Assembly: GCF_025369935.1 (NCBI RefSeq)
Contig: NZ_CP104467.1
Coordinates: forward strand, 7,261,001 to 7,325,000
Length of the DNA stretch: 64,000 bases
DNA from: Paenibacillus andongensis
GTDB taxonomy: Bacteria > Bacillota > Bacilli > Paenibacillales > NBRC-103111
Direction: 5' to 3'
Position numbers and translations under genes: made by a program. This document shows, piece after piece, positions 52,977 through 62,245 of this stretch; positions within the stretch are counted from its first letter, which is position 1, and each line of letters begins with the position of its first letter. A model generated the notes under the pieces. The model saw only the letters and a list, made by a program, of their open reading frames with translations, ran no database searches and had not been told where the DNA came from.

Positions 52977-53648
52977 CTAAAGAGGTTTAAGCGCCAACGT
53001 CGCTTTCCCCTCAAGCCCCTCAACCATGTCATGCCACGCCTTCGGCTTATTCGCCAAAACGGAATAATAGCGTTTCAAGAACTTCACCACGATCCCTGCG
53101 TCTAGCTCCACTTGATCCTCATCTGTCGGCAAGAAACAAAGGTCGAGTTCCTCAACCGCTTCTCCATTGTTCTCCCAAGACGGATGAACGTATGGGAAGT
53201 CGATCCGCTTATAGCCCAGATGCGACAACACTTCGCGCCGTACGTAAGGATCCATCGGCTTCACGCCGCCGAAAGCATGGCCTTCGATCCGATATGGATC
53301 GTAAATCTCAGCGAACATCCCCAGCATCGGCTTACCAGATTCGGCTGCTAACGCCTCTAGATCATTCCAGCGTTTCCGCGCCAGAAACCGACCGATTCCA
53401 AGCCCTGCTTGACCAATTATAGTGAAGTCCGTCATCGCAACTTGGAAGTCGTCATAGTAGCGATACTCCGTTGTACCAACGACTTTCCCTTCATGAACGG
53501 CTACGAAAACCCGGATACCAGGATCCTCGAGTGGTTCTTTCCACAAGGCGTATTCAAGTACCTCTTCTGGCGGAAATACCTCTTTCATCAGATCATGCAT
53601 GCTCCGAAACAAGGGATTATCTATGCTTGTAATTCGTATATACTCCAT
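52977..53648 (-). CDS. GNAT-like acetyltransferase
   Basis: 223 aa. MHDLMKEVFPPEEVLEY, RVFVAVHEGKVVGTTEYRYY and QAGLGIGRFLARKRWNDL follow the GNAT order, although the acetyl-CoA loop is weak. The C-terminal third (HPSWENNGEAVEELDLCFLP, VVKFLKRYYSVL) is an extension beyond the usual fold. AAGGAG lies about 13 nt upstream. It is the last of three same-strand genes (nitrilase, GNAT, GNAT) separated by 21-30 bp, so it is probably cotranscribed with them. Confidence 0.72.
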   Translation of the reverse strand: MEYIRITSIDNPLFRSMHDLMKEVFPPEEVLEYALWKEPLEDPGIRVFVAVHEGKVVGTTEYRYYDDFQVAMTDFTIIGQAGLGIGRFLARKRWNDLEALAAESGKPMLGMFAEIYDPYRIEGHAFGGVKPMDPYVRREVLSHLGYKRIDFPYVHPSWENNGEAVEELDLCFLPTDEDQVELDAGIVVKFLKRYYSVLANKPKAWHDMVEGLEGKATLALKPL

Positions 53649-53669
53649 AATAAAAACTTCACTCCTTCG

Positions 53670-54380
53670 TCAGATTTGAAATGGATTCCGCCACTCCATC
53701 AAAAGCGCATGGTTAAGCGACTCCTCATCCTGCAAATAGTTCGGGACAACCTGCACAGGCGTCCGGCCGCAGCGCAGCAAGAAAGTAATAACCGGATCCT
53801 TCAACGCGCCTGCCATGACAGCCCTCACGTAGTCATCCGCATTCATGGCGGCGGCATGCTTGTGGTAGCCTGGCATCCGCCCGCCTCCGAGCAACCTTCT
53901 TAAACCTAGATGTACGACCACTTCGTACATAGACTGCATCATCCACTTGCCGAGACCAAATTTGCGGTAAGCCGGCTTTATACAAATGTCTACAATGTAG
54001 AGGGTGTCGCCATCAGGACGATGCGTTCGGATGTACCCATCGTCCGTCAAAGATGACCAACTATGGTCAGCTACGTGCTGCTCCTCATATTCTACGCGAA
54101 GCCCTGTTATGGACCCTACAACCTGACCAGCCACCTCCACACAAAGCGCCCCTTCAGGAAATCGGGTAATATGCTCTGTGAGCTGCTCCTCATTCCACCA
54201 TAGCTCGGATGGAAAAGGCGGTGGAAAGCTCTCCTGCTGAACGCGGATGAGCGCGTCGAAATCGGCTTTCCCATAATTGCGAATCGCAGCCTCAATCGGT
54301 TTATCTCCGTCGAAGACGTATATTTTTTTCACGTACAACTTCCCTGGCTCTGTAACTTTCTTGGCAGCTTCTAATTCCAT
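53670..54380 (-). CDS. GNAT acetyltransferase next to a nitrilase
   Basis: 236 aa. RNYGKADFDALIRVQQESFP starts the fold, TLYIVDICIKPAYRKFGLGK is the acetyl-CoA-binding strand and loop, and VVHLGLRRLLGGGRMPGYHK is characteristic of acetyltransferase domains joined to nitrilases (YhcX type in B. subtilis). The matching hydrolase is the separate gene upstream, so the two-domain protein seems split here. AAGGGGG precedes the ATG. Confidence 0.8.
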   Translation of the reverse strand: MELEAAKKVTEPGKLYVKKIYVFDGDKPIEAAIRNYGKADFDALIRVQQESFPPPFPSELWWNEEQLTEHITRFPEGALCVEVAGQVVGSITGLRVEYEEQHVADHSWSSLTDDGYIRTHRPDGDTLYIVDICIKPAYRKFGLGKWMMQSMYEVVVHLGLRRLLGGGRMPGYHKHAAAMNADDYVRAVMAGALKDPVITFLLRCGRTPVQVVPNYLQDEESLNHALLMEWRNPFQI

Positions 54381-54410
54381 TGCATTGTAAGCCCCCTTGA
54401 TCTCACTTCA

Positions 54411-55268
54411 TCAGGACCAATCAGTGTACATATCGGTTCTGCGGTCACGCCACGTGGTGACGGAGCCTTTTTCCCGAACGAGGTTCAACAGCTCCAGATC
54501 CAAATCGGCCGTGACGACCATGTCACCGTTGATCTCGCCTTCTACGAGTATTCCCTTTGGAGGAAAAGGCACATCATTCGGCGTGATCACCGCTGCCTGT
54601 CCGAAATTCGCCCTCATGAAATCAACCGTTGGCAGCGCCCCGACTGTCCCTGTCGTGACCACGTAGATTTGATTTTCGATCGTTCTAGCATGACATGTAT
54701 AACGTACCCGATGGAATCCATGCCGGTCATCCGTACACGATGGGGCGAACAGCACATCCGCTCCGCGAGCTCTCGCCATCCTGACGATTTCCGGAAACTC
54801 CACATCATAACAGACCAGAATCGCAATACGGCCTTTATCCGTATCAAAAACCTGCAAAGAATCTCCGGCACCCATATTCCATTCCTTCACTTCAGTCGGG
54901 GTGATATGCAGCTTCTTCTGCTCCCCAATCCGCCCGTCCGGATAAAATAAATGAGCCGTGTTATAAAGCTTGCCCTCCTCCGAGGTAATATGTGTGCCGC
55001 CGATCAAATGCATCCCCGTTTGCTTCGCCAACCCCTGAAAAAGCGTTCGATAAGCCTCCGTATATGATGGCAATGCTTCGATGGGAAGCGCCTTACCGTT
55101 TTCATCGCCTATAGACATTAACTGGGTCGTAAATAGTTCAGGAAACAGCACAAATTCCGCCTCAAACTCCTGAGCCACCTTCACATAATGCTCCACTTGG
55201 GCGGCGAACTCTTCGAAACTATGTATCGTGTGCAAATGATATTGCACCGCAGAAATGCGCATTTTCAA
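54411..55268 (-). CDS. Carbon-nitrogen hydrolase (nitrilase superfamily)
   Basis: About 285 aa amidase or nitrilase. The catalytic triad is visible: Glu in FVLFPELF, Lys in GEQKKLHITPTEVKEW and Cys in ILVCYDVEFPEI. It hydrolyses a C-N bond of an unknown small amide. The start is uncertain: TTG 55268 lies 9 nt after AAGGAG, with a TTG at 55274 and an ATG at 55262 as options. It resembles the C-terminal half of B. subtilis YhcX, whose N-terminal acetyltransferase half corresponds to the next gene. Confidence 0.88.
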   Translation of the reverse strand: MKMRISAVQYHLHTIHSFEEFAAQVEHYVKVAQEFEAEFVLFPELFTTQLMSIGDENGKALPIEALPSYTEAYRTLFQGLAKQTGMHLIGGTHITSEEGKLYNTAHLFYPDGRIGEQKKLHITPTEVKEWNMGAGDSLQVFDTDKGRIAILVCYDVEFPEIVRMARARGADVLFAPSCTDDRHGFHRVRYTCHARTIENQIYVVTTGTVGALPTVDFMRANFGQAAVITPNDVPFPPKGILVEGEINGDMVVTADLDLELLNLVREKGSVTTWRDRRTDMYTDWS

Positions 55269-55316
55269 CGTCAATCTCTCCTTATTTCATGGAATGAAAG
55301 AAGTCCTGCCTCCCTT

Positions 55317-56306
55317 TTACAATCGGACAAGCACTCTTCCTCTGACCTTTCCTTCCAGAACCTCCTTAGCAGCTTCCATAACGCCATCCAGCGTAACCTC
55401 TTTATAGACTGTCTGCTCCAGGCCTTTCGGCTTCAGTTCCTTCGCAATACGCTCCCACAGAGGCTTTCTAACCTCCACCCGGCAAGCAACCGAATCAATG
55501 CCTAACACATTCACACCTCGCAGGATAAAAGGAAACACCGATGCGGCAAACTCTCCGCCACCAGTCAAGCCACTCAGGGCAACAGAACCACCGTACTTCA
55601 TCATGCTCAGCACATGGGCTAGCGAGTCACCCCCAACGGGATCGACAGAACCCGCCCAATATTCCTTATTCAGTGGCTTGCTAACAGAGGGAACCAGCTC
55701 CTCTCGCGTTAATACCCGCTTAGCCCCGAGGTCGAGCAGGTACTGATGATCCGCTGACTTCCCAGTGCTCGCTTCCACCTCATAACCAAGTGCTGCTAGC
55801 ATGGACACGCTGCTGCTGCCCACTCCGCCAGTTGCACCACGAACAAGCACGGGTCCCTGCTCTTTGCTTAACCCATTTTCCTCCATTCGCTGTATGGAGA
55901 GCGCAGCGGTAAATCCCGCCGTACCCAGTATCATCGCCTCGCGATGAGTTAAACCCTGCGGAAGAGGTATGACCCAGTCAGCCGGGACGCGCGCATAAGC
56001 GCTAAATCCGCCGTAATGCCCTGTACCCAGCTCGTAACTCGTCACCAACACCTCATCGCCTTCGCGAAACCGAGCATCTGACGAAGCTACAACGGTTCCG
56101 GCCAAATCAATCCCCGGTACCATCGGGTAAGCACGTACAACACGCCCAGTAGAGCTGCAAGCCAACGCATCTTTATAATTAATGCCGGAGTATAACACTC
56201 GAATCGTCACTTCGCCAACAGGTAAATCATCGAGCTTAAGTTCCTTTACTTCGATTGCAAAAGATTCCTTTGTTCGATCCACCACCAACGCTTCAAAGCT
56301 ATCCAT
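55317..56306 (-). CDS. yhfP: YhdH/YhfP-family quinone oxidoreductase
   Basis: 329 aa zinc-free medium-chain reductase, related to acrylyl-CoA reductase AcuI. The N-terminal part has VLYSGINYKDALACSSTGRV and the cofactor loop has VRGATGGVGSSSVSMLAALG. The late segment GIDSVACRVEVRKPLWERIA is the family signature. It probably reduces an activated double bond with NADPH. There is a 42-bp gap to the nitrilase gene on the same strand; it may or may not share the transcript. Confidence 0.87.
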   Translation of the reverse strand: MDSFEALVVDRTKESFAIEVKELKLDDLPVGEVTIRVLYSGINYKDALACSSTGRVVRAYPMVPGIDLAGTVVASSDARFREGDEVLVTSYELGTGHYGGFSAYARVPADWVIPLPQGLTHREAMILGTAGFTAALSIQRMEENGLSKEQGPVLVRGATGGVGSSSVSMLAALGYEVEASTGKSADHQYLLDLGAKRVLTREELVPSVSKPLNKEYWAGSVDPVGGDSLAHVLSMMKYGGSVALSGLTGGGEFAASVFPFILRGVNVLGIDSVACRVEVRKPLWERIAKELKPKGLEQTVYKEVTLDGVMEAAKEVLEGKVRGRVLVRL

Positions 56307-56442
56307 TCTACGCCTCCTTCAACGATCATCCTGCTGCACATTCAACTACTCTCTCAGTTTACTAAATTCACCCAGCAGTTTCCATTCCTCTAGCTTGTGG
56401 AGTATGTAGTATGGCGAAGCAATACGTAGAACTGCCGCCAAA

Positions 56443-56631
56443 TTAGCAACTGCCACAGGTGTAAGTAAAGGGAACATTTTCCATCACTTCAACTCCATTG
56501 ATATAATCTGATTGGCGGCCGATGACTCGCTCCATTCGATCCTCCGAGACAGCCTTTTCTGCCTTCTCAGGCTGCAAACCCGCTAAATCGCCTTCTCTCA
56601 GCAGCTGAGAGGTCCAAGCACTCCCTCCACT
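56443..56631 (-). pseudogene. Short open frame, gene remnant or 30-aa peptide
   Basis: Sixty-two sense codons without a start at the 5' end. They read SAWTSQLLREGDLAGLQPEK, then DRMERVIGRQSDYINGVEVM and finally NVPFTYTCGSC, a natural-looking composition. An internal ATG at 56535 has GGAGG 5 nt upstream and would give a 30-aa product ending CGSC. It may be the tail of a lost gene or a small gene. It lies in the gap 56307-56760, which otherwise has two hairpins. Confidence 0.35.
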
Positions 56632-56671
56632 TTAGCGATGAAGACATCCGTCTCCGCAGACGCCAAATAAA

Positions 56672-56700
56672 TTTGTGGTAAGCTTCGCTTACCACAAATC
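56672..56700. repeat. Perfect 13-bp hairpin
   Basis: ATTTGTGGTAAGC-ttc-GCTTACCACAAAT, with no T run next to it. It lies just upstream (on the + strand) of the galT terminator. Confidence 0.7.
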
Positions 56701-56707
56701 CAAATAC

Positions 56708-56750
56708 AAAAAACCAACTCCCCTAGCCAAATGCCTTAGGGAGTTGGTTC
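56708..56750 (-). terminator. Intrinsic terminator of the gal operon
   Basis: Minus-strand AACCAACTCCC pairs with GGGAGTTGGTT, then TTTTTG. Confidence 0.9.
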
Positions 56751-56760
56751 ATCTTTAAAA

Positions 56761-58338
56761 CTATTGCTGCGCAAAGCCCGCAGCCGCCAAAAACCGTCCA
56801 AAAGCCGCTTGCCCGGCTTCATCACGCTTGAACACGCCTGCGTCAAGCAGCACGTCCATGAACTTGCTGCCGACTTCGGCCTGCAGCACCGCACTCGCTC
56901 TGTCCTGCGGCAGCGCCGCGCCATGCTTCGCGAGCAGCGCTTTGATCCATTCCGCATGCTTATGCAGCGGATGGCCGGCCTCTTCGCGGATCTCGCGGCC
57001 GAATGCGGCTTCGCCGGTGAGCAGCTTGGCGATATCCGCCAGCTCCTCTTGCAGGCGGCCTGGCAGCACCGCCAGCCCCATAACCTCAATCAAGCCGATG
57101 TTCTCCTTCTTGATGTGGTGCAAGTGCTGGTGCGGATGGAAAATCCCATCCGGATGCTCTTCGCTGGTGCGGTTGTTGCGCAGCACCAGGTCAAGCTCGT
57201 ACTCGCCGCGTGCATTGTTGCGGGCGATCGGAGTGATCGTGTTATGCGGGACACGCTGTCCGTCCTTCTCGCTGAAGGCGAGGACGTCCGCTTCCGCATC
57301 ACTGTAGGCGCGCCAGTCTTCGAGCAGCTTGCTCGCCAGCTTATAAAGCTGCTGCTTGTTGTGCCCGCTCAGGCGAAGCACCGACATCGGCCACTTGACG
57401 ATGGCGGCCTTCACGCCGGCAAACTCTGCATGTGAGAAGGCCTTCTCACTTGGCGCTTTTTCCATCGGGAATTTATGGCGCCCGCCTTGGAAATGGTCGT
57501 GGTTCAGAATAGAACCACCTACGATCGGCAGATCCGCGTTCGATCCGATGAAATAATGAGGGAACTGATCGATGAAGTCCAGCAAACGATAGAACGTGTT
57601 CGACGTCGTTTTCATCGGTATGTGTTTCTCATGGAAAATAATGCTGTGCTCGTTGTAATACACATACGGCGAATACTGGAAGTACCATTTCTCGCCATCT
57701 AATTCCAACGGAATGACACGCAGATTTTGCCTCGCCGGGTGATTCACACGACCTGCGTACCCTAAGTTGTCTACGCAAAGTAGACATAAGGGATAGCTGC
57801 TTTGCGGCAGCGTTTTGAGCAGGGCAATTTCCTTCGGATCTTTCTCCGGTTTGGAAAGGTTGATCGTGATTTCCAGATCGCCATATGTTGTTTCGGCCAA
57901 CCAGTAGGCATTTTTCTGAATGCGATCCATTCGAATATAGTTGGAATCGATGGATTGCTTGTAGAAGTAATCCGTCGCCGCCTCTACGCTCGTTGTTTTG
58001 GCTGTGTTCCAGAATTGATGCACAACCTCGGAAGGACGAGGCATCAGGAGCCCCATAATCCGTGCGTCCAGCAAATCACGGTACGTCATCGTATTCTCTT
58101 CCAAGAGCCCTGCCTCAAAAGCTGCATCGAGCAGTTCTTCAAGCAGTGCAACCGGACTGCTCAATTTCTCTGCCGGCACTTCGCCTTGATAAGGTTCAGC
58201 AAGACCAAATAAATCAAGCAAAGCATTTCGTGATGTATAGACATCAAGGTGTTCAATCAGCCCATTCTGCACAGCGAACTGAAGGAGCCTTTCTATGATC
58301 AACGCTGCGTGCTGCGGCGCTTTAACTGTCCGTTCCAT
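56761..58338 (-). CDS. galT: Galactose-1-phosphate uridylyltransferase, class II
   Basis: 525 aa, the long Firmicute form (class II), not related in length to the E. coli enzyme. It exchanges UMP between UDP-glucose and galactose-1-phosphate. The motif PIVGGSILNHDHFQGGRHKF carries the active-site histidines. AAAGGA lies 9 nt before the ATG. It is the last gene of galK-galE-galT. GC content is about 35% at the gene start (near 58200) and about 67% toward the end (near 57000), an abrupt internal change. Confidence 0.95.
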   Translation of the reverse strand: MERTVKAPQHAALIIERLLQFAVQNGLIEHLDVYTSRNALLDLFGLAEPYQGEVPAEKLSSPVALLEELLDAAFEAGLLEENTMTYRDLLDARIMGLLMPRPSEVVHQFWNTAKTTSVEAATDYFYKQSIDSNYIRMDRIQKNAYWLAETTYGDLEITINLSKPEKDPKEIALLKTLPQSSYPLCLLCVDNLGYAGRVNHPARQNLRVIPLELDGEKWYFQYSPYVYYNEHSIIFHEKHIPMKTTSNTFYRLLDFIDQFPHYFIGSNADLPIVGGSILNHDHFQGGRHKFPMEKAPSEKAFSHAEFAGVKAAIVKWPMSVLRLSGHNKQQLYKLASKLLEDWRAYSDAEADVLAFSEKDGQRVPHNTITPIARNNARGEYELDLVLRNNRTSEEHPDGIFHPHQHLHHIKKENIGLIEVMGLAVLPGRLQEELADIAKLLTGEAAFGREIREEAGHPLHKHAEWIKALLAKHGAALPQDRASAVLQAEVGSKFMDVLLDAGVFKRDEAGQAAFGRFLAAAGFAQQ

Positions 58339-58461
58339 GTGCCACGTTCCTTTCTACAAAACAAGCCTCTTTTCAGCTCCGTTCTGCATTGTTGTACCCT
58401 GTTTACGCTGTTTCTGCACTTGTACCCTGTTATACACTGTTCCACCCTGTGCTACCCTACT
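58339..58461. repeat. Imperfect repeats in the galE-galT gap
   Basis: TTGTACCCTGTT occurs twice, about 29 bp apart, with further CCACCCTG and GCTACCCTA variants. It is a low-complexity spacer within an operon. Confidence 0.5.
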
Positions 58462-59448
58462 CTACTCTTCGTACCCGTTCGGATGATTTTGGTGCCAGTT
58501 CCATGCGCTCTCGATAATGGATTCCAAGGAATCACGTGTCGGTTTCCAACCAAGCTCCGCTCTTGCACGCTCTGAGGAGGCAATTAACGTTGCTGGATCG
58601 CCGGCTCTACGCGGTTCGATGACGGCAGGAATCGCATGACCGGTAACTTTGCGGGCGATTTCGATGACTTCTTTGACCGAGAACCCTGTGCCATTGCCTA
58701 GGTTGTAAATATTGCTCTCTGCTCCGCCACGCAGCTTCTCAACCGCAAGAACATGAGCACTTGCCAAATCGCTAACATGAATATAGTCGCGCACACATGA
58801 ACCATCTGCTGTTGCATAGTCTTCTCCGAAGATGGAAATATGCGGTCTTTGACCAAGAGCCACTTGAAGAATGATAGGAATCAGATGCGTCTCTGGGCTA
58901 TGATCCTCACCGATTTTGCCGCCGGCATGAGCCCCAGCTGCATTAAAATAGCGAAGCGATACATATTTGATACCATGCGCGATGTCGAACCATTTCATCA
59001 TTTTTTCCATAGCCAGCTTCGTCTCGCCATACGTATTGGTCGGCAGGGTGCGGTCTCTTTCTAGGATTGGAATATTTTCAGGTTCACCATACGTGGCAGC
59101 CGTTGAGGAGAAGACGATTTTCTTCACGCCGTATTGGGTCATCTTTTCAAGTAAGCAAAGCGTTCCGTATACGTTATTGTGATAATATTTCGCAGGATTG
59201 GTCATGCTCTCGCCAACTAATGAATTCGCCGCAAAATGGATGATAGCATCAATACTATTCTCCGTGAAAACCGTATCCAGAAACTCGCCGTCGCGCAAAT
59301 CGCCTACGTACAGTTTGCCCCCAAGCACAGCGTTTCTGTGCCCTTGCTGCAAATTATCAACGATAACGACTTCTTCCCCTTTGGCAACCAGCTCCGCTAC
59401 CGCATGAGATCCGATATAGCCTGCTCCGCCCGTTACTAGTATGGCCAT
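58462..59448 (-). CDS. galE: UDP-glucose 4-epimerase
   Basis: 328 aa extended SDR enzyme interconverting UDP-galactose and UDP-glucose with bound [20 protein letters not shown] binds [14 protein letters not shown] and [11 protein letters not shown] hold the catalytic Ser and Tyr-x-x-x-Lys, and RYFNAAGAH and [11 protein letters not shown] are family motifs. The start at 59448 follows GGAGG by 9 nt and leaves one base between it and the galK stop at 59450, so the two are tightly coupled. Confidence 0.96.
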   Translation of the reverse strand: MAILVTGGAGYIGSHAVAELVAKGEEVVIVDNLQQGHRNAVLGGKLYVGDLRDGEFLDTVFTENSIDAIIHFAANSLVGESMTNPAKYYHNNVYGTLCLLEKMTQYGVKKIVFSSTAATYGEPENIPILERDRTLPTNTYGETKLAMEKMMKWFDIAHGIKYVSLRYFNAAGAHAGGKIGEDHSPETHLIPIILQVALGQRPHISIFGEDYATADGSCVRDYIHVSDLASAHVLAVEKLRGGAESNIYNLGNGTGFSVKEVIEIARKVTGHAIPAVIEPRRAGDPATLIASSERARAELGWKPTRDSLESIIESAWNWHQNHPNGYEE

Positions 59449-59449
59449 T

Positions 59450-60631
59450 TTATAACGCCTCCCCGACTTGCTCGACACCATTGCCGATATCACAAACGTA
59501 GAAGCTTGGTGTCAAACCTGTTTTTTCCGTATATTCTTTACCCACTTGATCGATAAACGTCTGTACACTGTCCTCATGAACTAAAGAAACTGTGCATCCG
59601 CCGAAGCCTGCGCCTGTCATACGTGACCCAAGCACACCCGGAACCTTCAGTGCCGCCGCAACCATCGTATCCAGCTCTACACCTGTTACTTCATAAAGAT
59701 CACGAAGCGAGTCATGGGACCCGATCATTAGCTTACCGAAGGATTCAAGGTCGTTCGCTTCCAGCACCTCAATGGATTTGAGAACACGCTCAATTTCTTC
59801 AATAACATGCTGCGCCCGTTTGCGGACGGTTTCGTCCGGGATCAGATGTTTGAATTCGTTAAATTGCGCCAAGTTCAGTTGGCCGAGCAAAGTGATCGAA
59901 GGAAACTGCTTTTGCAAATAGGACACAGCCTGTTCGCACTGGCTTCTTCTCTCATTGTAAGCGGAGTCTATGAGACCTCTGCGTTTGTTCGTATTTCCGA
60001 TAACCAGCTTATAGCTGCCGCTTTGGAAAGGCACATGGCGATATTCAAGCGTGTCGCACATGAGCAGGATCGCATGATCTTTTTTGCCATTGGCTACAGC
60101 GAATTGGTCCATGATACCACTGTTGACGCCAACGAATTCGTTCTCTGTTTTTTGAGCGAGCAGGGCGATTTTCACGGTATCGATTGGATATTTTTCAAGA
60201 GTTAATAAGCCAAAAGCTGTAACGACTTCAATGGAAGCCGAGGACGAAAGTCCGGCACCATTCGGGATTTCACCGTGGAACAAAAGATCATAACCCTGCG
60301 TAACAGGGAAGCCAGCTTTCGCTAAGTGAACGAAGATCCCTTTCGGATAATTGATCCAATCGTCCTCTGCCTGATAGGACAAGTCATCTATGGAAATTTG
60401 TTTGCGCAGTGCCAGGTTTGTCGATGCGAATCCAATTACACGATCTTGTCTTGGACGAATTATCAAAGTGGTTCCGAACGTTAACGCTGCCGGGAAAACA
60501 TAACCGCCATTGTAATCCGTGTGCTCACCGATCAAATTGACACGACCTGGAGCATGGAAAGCTGAAATTGCCGTTGCAGAATTCCCGTAAATTTCAATAA
60601 ACGTGGTTTTTAGAGCTTGCAAATCTGCCAT
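59450..60631 (-). CDS. galK: Galactokinase
   Basis: 393 aa GHMP kinase that phosphorylates galactose at C1. Motif 1 [19 protein letters not shown], motif 2 [12 protein letters not shown] and motif 3 [14 protein letters not shown] are all intact. The start at 60631 (MADLQALKT) follows AAAGGCGG. It heads the gal operon and is divergent from an AraC-type regulator, with a likely control region between them. Confidence 0.96.
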   Translation of the reverse strand: MADLQALKTTFIEIYGNSATAISAFHAPGRVNLIGEHTDYNGGYVFPAALTFGTTLIIRPRQDRVIGFASTNLALRKQISIDDLSYQAEDDWINYPKGIFVHLAKAGFPVTQGYDLLFHGEIPNGAGLSSSASIEVVTAFGLLTLEKYPIDTVKIALLAQKTENEFVGVNSGIMDQFAVANGKKDHAILLMCDTLEYRHVPFQSGSYKLVIGNTNKRRGLIDSAYNERRSQCEQAVSYLQKQFPSITLLGQLNLAQFNEFKHLIPDETVRKRAQHVIEEIERVLKSIEVLEANDLESFGKLMIGSHDSLRDLYEVTGVELDTMVAAALKVPGVLGSRMTGAGFGGCTVSLVHEDSVQTFIDQVGKEYTEKTGLTPSFYVCDIGNGVEQVGEAL

Positions 60632-60719
60632 TCTGGCACCGCCTTTAGTGGTTTTAGAAGTAATTTCGCTCGTCATCTGAGGATGATGGAGTCGTTTATG
60701 CTTGGTATCTTTGTAACTT

Positions 60720-60791
60720 CAGTATACGAGAAGAATATAGGATTGGCTATGGAGGCATGTTATTTTCACATGGAAAAATGTGATCTCACAT
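60720..60791. promoter_or_regulatory. gal operon control region
   Basis: A minus-strand TATACT (60720-60725) is a probable -10 for galK. About 40 bp upstream are three alternating half-sites: TCACAT (60766-60771), ATGTGA (60778-60783) and TCACAT (60786-60791), with 6-bp and 2-bp gaps. They are placed to bind the divergent AraC protein or a catabolite regulator. Confidence 0.5.
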
Positions 60792-60863
60792 TCGCTACTC
60801 TTATTAGATTTATGATAAAGTGAAGGTACATGTAGATGCTTAGATCGGAGATGAAGAGTAAGC

Positions 60864-61721
60864 ATGACAAAGTCAGAGAGCTATTACGTTGTTTCGAATC
60901 CCCTGCCTTCCCAGGAGAGTGAATTAACCGTGCTGTTTGCGGGTGAGAGCCAGACGAAGCCTGAGCATCGGTTAGGCCCCAAAGTTTACGACTATTATCT
61001 GATTCACTATGTAATATCGGGTAGAGGGTTCTTCTCTTCGCAAGGCGAAGAGTACGAACTTGGCGCCGGAGACAGCTTCGTCATCGAGCCTGAACAGCTC
61101 ATTAGCTACGTCTCTGACGAGGCAGATCCGTGGCATTATTGCTGGATCGCTTTTACAGGCACACAGGTCGCGGCGTTAGTCGCCTCAACTGGAGTGAATC
61201 CCCTACAGCCCATTATTCATACGAAGCGTAACCGCCATATCCCTGTCCTTTTTCGCCATATTCAGCAAGCCTTAAGATCCAAAAAGGCAAACGCACAGCT
61301 GAAATCCATCGGATACCTACACTTGTTACTCGGTGAATACTGTGAAACATTATCCGCTTCCACATTAGCCGGCGTGGTTACGGAAGCCGAGAGTGACCGC
61401 ATCGTGCAGCAAGCGATTCACTACCTGTCCACCCAATATGCCGAGCCTATCACCATCGAGCTAATGGCTGAGAGTTTGGGCTACAACCGCGCGTATTTAT
61501 CCCGTATGTTCAAGCGTCATACCAAGGTAACACCCGTCACGTTTCTTCTAAAGCTGCGAGTGGATAAAGCACGTCTGCTGCTTCGAGAACGGCTGGAACT
61601 CACCATCGAACAGATTGCATCGTCCGTAGGTTTCTACGACCCGCTTTACTTCTCTAAGCAATTTCGACGTTGGTACGGTGTCTCGCCAAGCGAATATCGC
61701 AATCAAATCAAATCTCTTTGA
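60864..61721 (+). CDS. AraC-family regulator of the gal operon
   Basis: 285 aa. The N-terminal cupin (YVISGRGFFSSQGEEYELGA, GDSFVIEPEQLISYV) would bind the sugar. The C-terminal double HTH has ITIELMAESLGYNRAYLSRM and IEQIASSVGFYDPLYFSKQF. It is divergent from galK and the most likely activator of galKET in response to galactose; this is inferred from position. The ATG at 60864 follows GAGATGAAGAG. Confidence 0.88.
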   Translation: MTKSESYYVVSNPLPSQESELTVLFAGESQTKPEHRLGPKVYDYYLIHYVISGRGFFSSQGEEYELGAGDSFVIEPEQLISYVSDEADPWHYCWIAFTGTQVAALVASTGVNPLQPIIHTKRNRHIPVLFRHIQQALRSKKANAQLKSIGYLHLLLGEYCETLSASTLAGVVTEAESDRIVQQAIHYLSTQYAEPITIELMAESLGYNRAYLSRMFKRHTKVTPVTFLLKLRVDKARLLLRERLELTIEQIASSVGFYDPLYFSKQFRRWYGVSPSEYRNQIKSL

Positions 61722-61945
61722 TTTTAATCTACCATAAGGTATCGCTGGATCAAAATTTGTTATTTTGCATCATGGTAAATAACACCCAGACTGCATCTCT
61801 GCCCCGATGTAATGATGCTCCCTCCATGTCGAAGCTTGGTTTTATAATACATGCCCCCTGCTTTTTGCCCGAGGGGGTTGTTCCATCAAAATAAAATCCC
61901 CTCCTCTGCAATCGATCCCACTTTTTGAATTTCAAAACCTGAATG

Positions 61946-61977
61946 CTACATCCATTGGATTAATCCAATGGATGTAG
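61946..61977. repeat. Perfect 32-bp palindrome
   Basis: Each half reads CTACATCCATTGGATT, with the centre between 61961 and 61962 and no mismatch. It contains two TCCATTGGA words in opposite orientation. Confidence 0.9.
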
Positions 61978-61996
61978 AGATTTGACAACCTATAAG

Positions 61997-62080
61997 TCAA
62001 TTCCATTGGATTGTCTCCAATATAAGTACGGATTTCGAGGCACGAGTGTCGATTCCATTGGAACATCTCCAATAGAAGTA
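61997..62080. repeat. Two 32-bp direct repeats sharing the palindrome word
   Basis: Copies at 61997-62028 and 62049-62080 (52-bp period). Both contain ATTCCATTGGA followed by TCTCCAATA and AAGTA. The TCCATTGGA word is the same as in the palindrome at 61946. Confidence 0.8.
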
Positions 62081-62245
62081 TTATTTCTTGGGCATCTGTT
62101 TGTCGCATTTGCAAATGAGAGAGCAAGTTATCCAAAGGGTGGTCAATCAATCAATGACAGGGAAGGAACTCGGAATGAGAAAGCAACATTTCGAATGTCA
62201 CTCTGTGATAAAACTAAACATGAAAACATGGAAGGAGATGAGCAT

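Larger units (their letters stand above)
61722..62245. other. 524-bp intergenic region without a gene
   Basis: Holds a CCCCCT/AGGGGG hairpin (61854-61877) followed by TTGTT that may end the AraC transcript. A perfect palindrome (61946-61977) and two related repeats (61997-62080) follow. The SDR reading frame stays open back to 61982, but that stretch contains the repeats and has no ribosome site before 62246. Confidence 0.6.

Noticed and set aside
61982-62245. N-terminal extension of the SDR at 62246
   Set aside because: The open stretch includes the direct repeats and lacks a ribosome site, while AAGGAG with 8-nt spacing precedes 62246 and the SDR fold begins there.
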